64,000 nt of DNA from Salinispirillum marinum (lineage in GTDB: Bacteria > Pseudomonadota > Gammaproteobacteria > Pseudomonadales > Natronospirillaceae), in the NCBI RefSeq assembly GCF_042651565.1, contig NZ_JBHSDF010000005.1; one strand, written 5' to 3'. The position numbers and the translations under genes were made by a program. The notes beneath the pieces were generated by a model. It saw nothing but the letters and a program-made list of their open reading frames with translations. It had not been told where the DNA came from and did not search any database. Every line of letters begins with the position of its first letter. Within the stretch, counting starts at the first letter, position 1. Below are positions 62,070-64,000 of the stretch, piece after piece.

Positions 62070-62168
62070 ATCTGGTGCCAAGTCCATGTCCGTCGGGAAC
62101 CTGGGTAGAGTGAACTCAGTCTACACAGTTGACGTATGACTATAACCGTTCTCAAGCAGAGGTTTCCC

Positions 62169-63131
62169 ATGTCTAAGAGCAAGCGCCTGACCGAAAACGA
62201 TGTAACGCCCCGCGATATCTATGTGAATAGGCGTCGTTTCTTAGGAGGGAGTGTGGCACTTGTGGGGGCCGCTACCATCGGCGGCGAGGCGTTTGCAACG
62301 CCGGCTGACTGGATGTTGCAGAAGGTTAAGCAAGACTGGCCCCAGACAGTGTCTACAGACGAAAGACTGACGCCTGAATACGATGCTACACACTACAATA
62401 ATTATTATGAATTCGGTGTGGGTAAGGACGACCCAGTGCGGAATTCTCAGGATTTCCGTCCAGACCCTTGGTCGGTGACGGTGTCTGGGGCATGCAATAA
62501 TCCCGGTACCTATGCGTTGGAAGATCTTCTTCAAACGCAGAATCTTGAGGAGCGTATCTATCGTCTGCGCTGTGTTGAAGCATGGTCTATGGTCATACCT
62601 TGGTTGGGCTTTTCTCTAGCCGATATGTTGCAGCGCTTTGAGCCAACCAGTGACGCCAAATATGTCGCCTTTGAAACCTTAATGGATCCTGACCAGTATC
62701 CGAATCAACGGTCATTCCGCCCTGCCATACCGTATCCCTACCTTGAAGGATTGCGTATGGACGAAGCGATGCATCCGCTCACGCTGATGGCTGTCGGTAT
62801 GTATGGTGAAGTGCTACCGAATCAAAACGGTGCGCCATTACGCTTAGTGGTGCCCTGGAAGTATGGATTTAAAAGCATAAAAGCCATCGTGCGTATCCAC
62901 TTTACGGCCGATGAGCCGCCAACAACCTGGAATATTGCGGCGCCTCGTGAATATGGGTTCTACGCAAATGTTAATCCTAACGTTAATCACCCTCGTTGGA
63001 GTCAGGCCACTGAGCGACGTTTACCATCCTCATTTCTGAGTCCCAATGTTATTGATACCCAGATGTTTAATGGCTATGCCGAAGAGGTGGCTCAGCTTTA
63101 TACGGGAATGGATTTGCGGCGTTATTATTAA
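62169..63131 (+). CDS. msrP: Periplasmic methionine-sulfoxide reductase, molybdenum subunit
   Basis: MsrP (YedY) reduces methionine sulfoxide in periplasmic proteins with electrons from MsrQ. The 320-residue protein has a Tat signal (NRRRFLGGSVALVGAATIGG), the Mo-ligand Cys in RLRCVEAWSMVIPWLG and the sulfite-oxidase-fold motifs YEFGVGKDDP, LRLVVPWKYGFKSIK and FYANVNPNVNHPRWSQ. ATG at 62169 has AGAGG upstream. Its stop shares one base with msrQ. Confidence 0.97.
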   Translation: MSKSKRLTENDVTPRDIYVNRRRFLGGSVALVGAATIGGEAFATPADWMLQKVKQDWPQTVSTDERLTPEYDATHYNNYYEFGVGKDDPVRNSQDFRPDPWSVTVSGACNNPGTYALEDLLQTQNLEERIYRLRCVEAWSMVIPWLGFSLADMLQRFEPTSDAKYVAFETLMDPDQYPNQRSFRPAIPYPYLEGLRMDEAMHPLTLMAVGMYGEVLPNQNGAPLRLVVPWKYGFKSIKAIVRIHFTADEPPTTWNIAAPREYGFYANVNPNVNHPRWSQATERRLPSSFLSPNVIDTQMFNGYAEEVAQLYTGMDLRRYY

Positions 63132-63748
63132 TGTGGTCAACATTTAAGGTCACGGTCCGGCCAGCAGTGCACTTGCTCTGTGGGCTTCCGTTGTTGTATT
63201 GGTGCTGGATGGTTTGGCGCACCATAAATGGAGAGCGTACTCTTTTAAGTACTGATCCGGGGCAGATGCTGGCCGATCAAACAGGCTATTGGGCATTTAA
63301 CCTGCTGATTATCAGCTTATTGTTTACGCCATTGAGTAAGTGGTTTAGGCTGCGTTGGGTGGGTTATCGCCGCGCCGTAGGCTTATGGGCCTTTGCCTAT
63401 GCGGTGATTCATGTGCTGGTGTTCTATTGGCTCATTTTAGGCGCCAATCTTTCCTCGTTTGGTCGAGAACTTGTGCAACGGCCTTATATTGTATTGGGTG
63501 CAAGTGCACTCTTCTTGTTGCTCCTGCTGGCGGTTACCTCGAATCAGTTCTCAATGCGTCGATTAAAAAAACGCTGGAAGGATTTGCATCAATGGGTATA
63601 CCTCGCAGCGATGCTGGTTGCGATTCATGCGCTGTGGCAAATCAAAGGTGATTGGGGTTGGCCGATGGTTCAAGCCATAACGGTTATGCTGCTTCTGGGT
63701 GTTCGCCTGTGGTGGGTCCTCCAGCGACGTTTGAGTGCAGCTAAGTAA
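63131..63748 (+). CDS. msrQ: MsrQ heme-binding membrane subunit
   Basis: MsrQ (YedZ) is a six-helix membrane cytochrome b that passes electrons from quinol or flavin reductase to MsrP. The 205-residue protein has heme-ligand His candidates in AVIHVLVFYW, LHQWVYLAAMLVAIHALWQ and the ferric-reductase-like LLFTPLSKWFRLRWVGYRRA. TAATG coupling with msrP. Confidence 0.95.
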   Translation: MWSTFKVTVRPAVHLLCGLPLLYWCWMVWRTINGERTLLSTDPGQMLADQTGYWAFNLLIISLLFTPLSKWFRLRWVGYRRAVGLWAFAYAVIHVLVFYWLILGANLSSFGRELVQRPYIVLGASALFLLLLLAVTSNQFSMRRLKKRWKDLHQWVYLAAMLVAIHALWQIKGDWGWPMVQAITVMLLLGVRLWWVLQRRLSAAK

Positions 63749-63763
63749 TTTTCAAATTACCCG

Positions 63764-63791
63764 TTGACACCCTCAAGAATGTCTCTATAAT
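63764..63791 (+). promoter_or_regulatory. rRNA operon promoter P1
   Basis: TTGACA (63764-63769) and TATAAT (63786-63791), both perfect, are 16 bases apart, with a GC-rich TCGCGCTCCC discriminator after the -10. It sits shortly after msrQ and upstream of an identical-strength second promoter. Confidence 0.85.
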
Positions 63792-63906
63792 TCGCGCTCC
63801 CTGACACGGCCACTCGCCATTAAGGGCGTTGTATTGAAGGTTTAAAGTGAGTTGGCAAGGGTTCGCTAAGTCATTGAAAAACAAAGAAAAAACTTCAAAA
63901 TAACGA

Positions 63907-63934
63907 TTGACACGGAAGGCTGGCGCTGTATAAT
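63907..63934 (+). promoter_or_regulatory. rRNA operon promoter P2
   Basis: TTGACA (63907-63912) and TATAAT (63929-63934) are 16 bases apart, followed by GCGCGCC, the GC-rich discriminator typical of stringently controlled rrn promoters. The transcript should start about 63941. Confidence 0.9.
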
Positions 63935-63972
63935 GCGCGCCACTGAAACGAAGCAGCCAAGCGCACTTCGAA

Positions 63973-63983
63973 GCTCTTTAACA
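63973..63983 (+). promoter_or_regulatory. boxA antitermination element in rRNA leader
   Basis: GCTCTTTAACA matches the NusB/NusE-binding boxA of rRNA leaders (E. coli TGCTCTTTAACA). It is followed by AT-rich leader to the window end; the 16S gene would begin just outside. Confidence 0.88.
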
Positions 63984-64000
63984 TAATTAAACAAGTAATT

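Noticed and set aside
62070..62168. Small inverted repeat GTAGA/TCTAC between pssA and msrP
   Set aside because: Five-base arms with no T-run; likely chance.

Overview
The window is a contiguous stretch of a gammaproteobacterial chromosome, probably an aquatic or marine Oceanospirillales/Pseudomonadales-type organism (a Saccharospirillaceae-like lineage is a guess). The support is gene content and order: bamD divergent from rluD-pgeF; nadB next to rseC; ygfZ divergent from sdhE-ygfX; and ilvI-ilvH / ilvC / pssA / msrP-msrQ running into the promoters of an rRNA operon, an order I recall from Pseudomonas aeruginosa. I see no integrase, transposase, phage gene, CRISPR array, tRNA or intact insertion sequence. 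It reads as core chromosome with a few variable inserts.

Layout. 0-4 kb: the end of an unknown gene, a terminator, a small acidic protein and a 1139-residue protein joining an alpha/alpha-barrel-like region to a MurF-like ligase. 4-9 kb: LapG protease and LapD c-di-GMP receptor (biofilm adhesin control), a secreted trypsin-like protease and MltF. 9-17 kb: purL, a small membrane protein, dusC, a 53-residue basic protein, an MgtC-like protein, add, and a CheY-like/CheC-like pair. 17-28 kb: a dense minus-strand signalling block (two histidine kinases, a periplasmic sulfite-oxidase-fold protein, EAL-HDOD, REC-GGDEF-EAL, an Aer-like chemoreceptor, PAS-GGDEF-EAL). 28-36.7 kb: housekeeping genes (DUF2058, YkgJ, HDOD, ygfZ, sdhE, ygfX, nadB, rseC, bamD, rluD, pgeF). 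36.8-46.4 kb: a variable block between pgeF and clpB, neighbours in E. coli, carrying DUF6326, a START-domain protein, a choice-of-anchor I lipoprotein behind a Pho-box-like site, a glutaryl-CoA dehydrogenase/CoA-transferase pair with a GntR regulator and three copies of a structured repeat, and modABC. 46.5-51 kb: clpB with a heat-shock promoter, ndh and a TetR regulator. 51-64 kb: ilvI-ilvH, a second EAL-HDOD protein, ilvC, a LytS/LytTR two-component system, yitT, a DsbA-family protein, ilvY, pssA, msrPQ and tandem rrn promoters with boxA.

Two themes stand out. The first is cyclic-di-GMP and two-component signalling: at least five proteins carry GGDEF, EAL or HDOD domains in combination, several with degenerate motifs that suggest receptor or scaffold roles. 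The second is legible regulation: a shared TTGCA-N5-TGCAA operator before both ilvC and ilvY, a sigma-32 promoter before clpB, AlgR-type boxes before the LytS/LytTR pair, a TetR palindrome, an 18-bp palindrome before the GntR gene and paired rrn promoters. The least conventional items are the barrel/MurF fusion, the Moco-fold sensor lacking its cysteine beside a histidine kinase, and the repeat family whose outer arms differ between copies but stay self-complementary within each copy.
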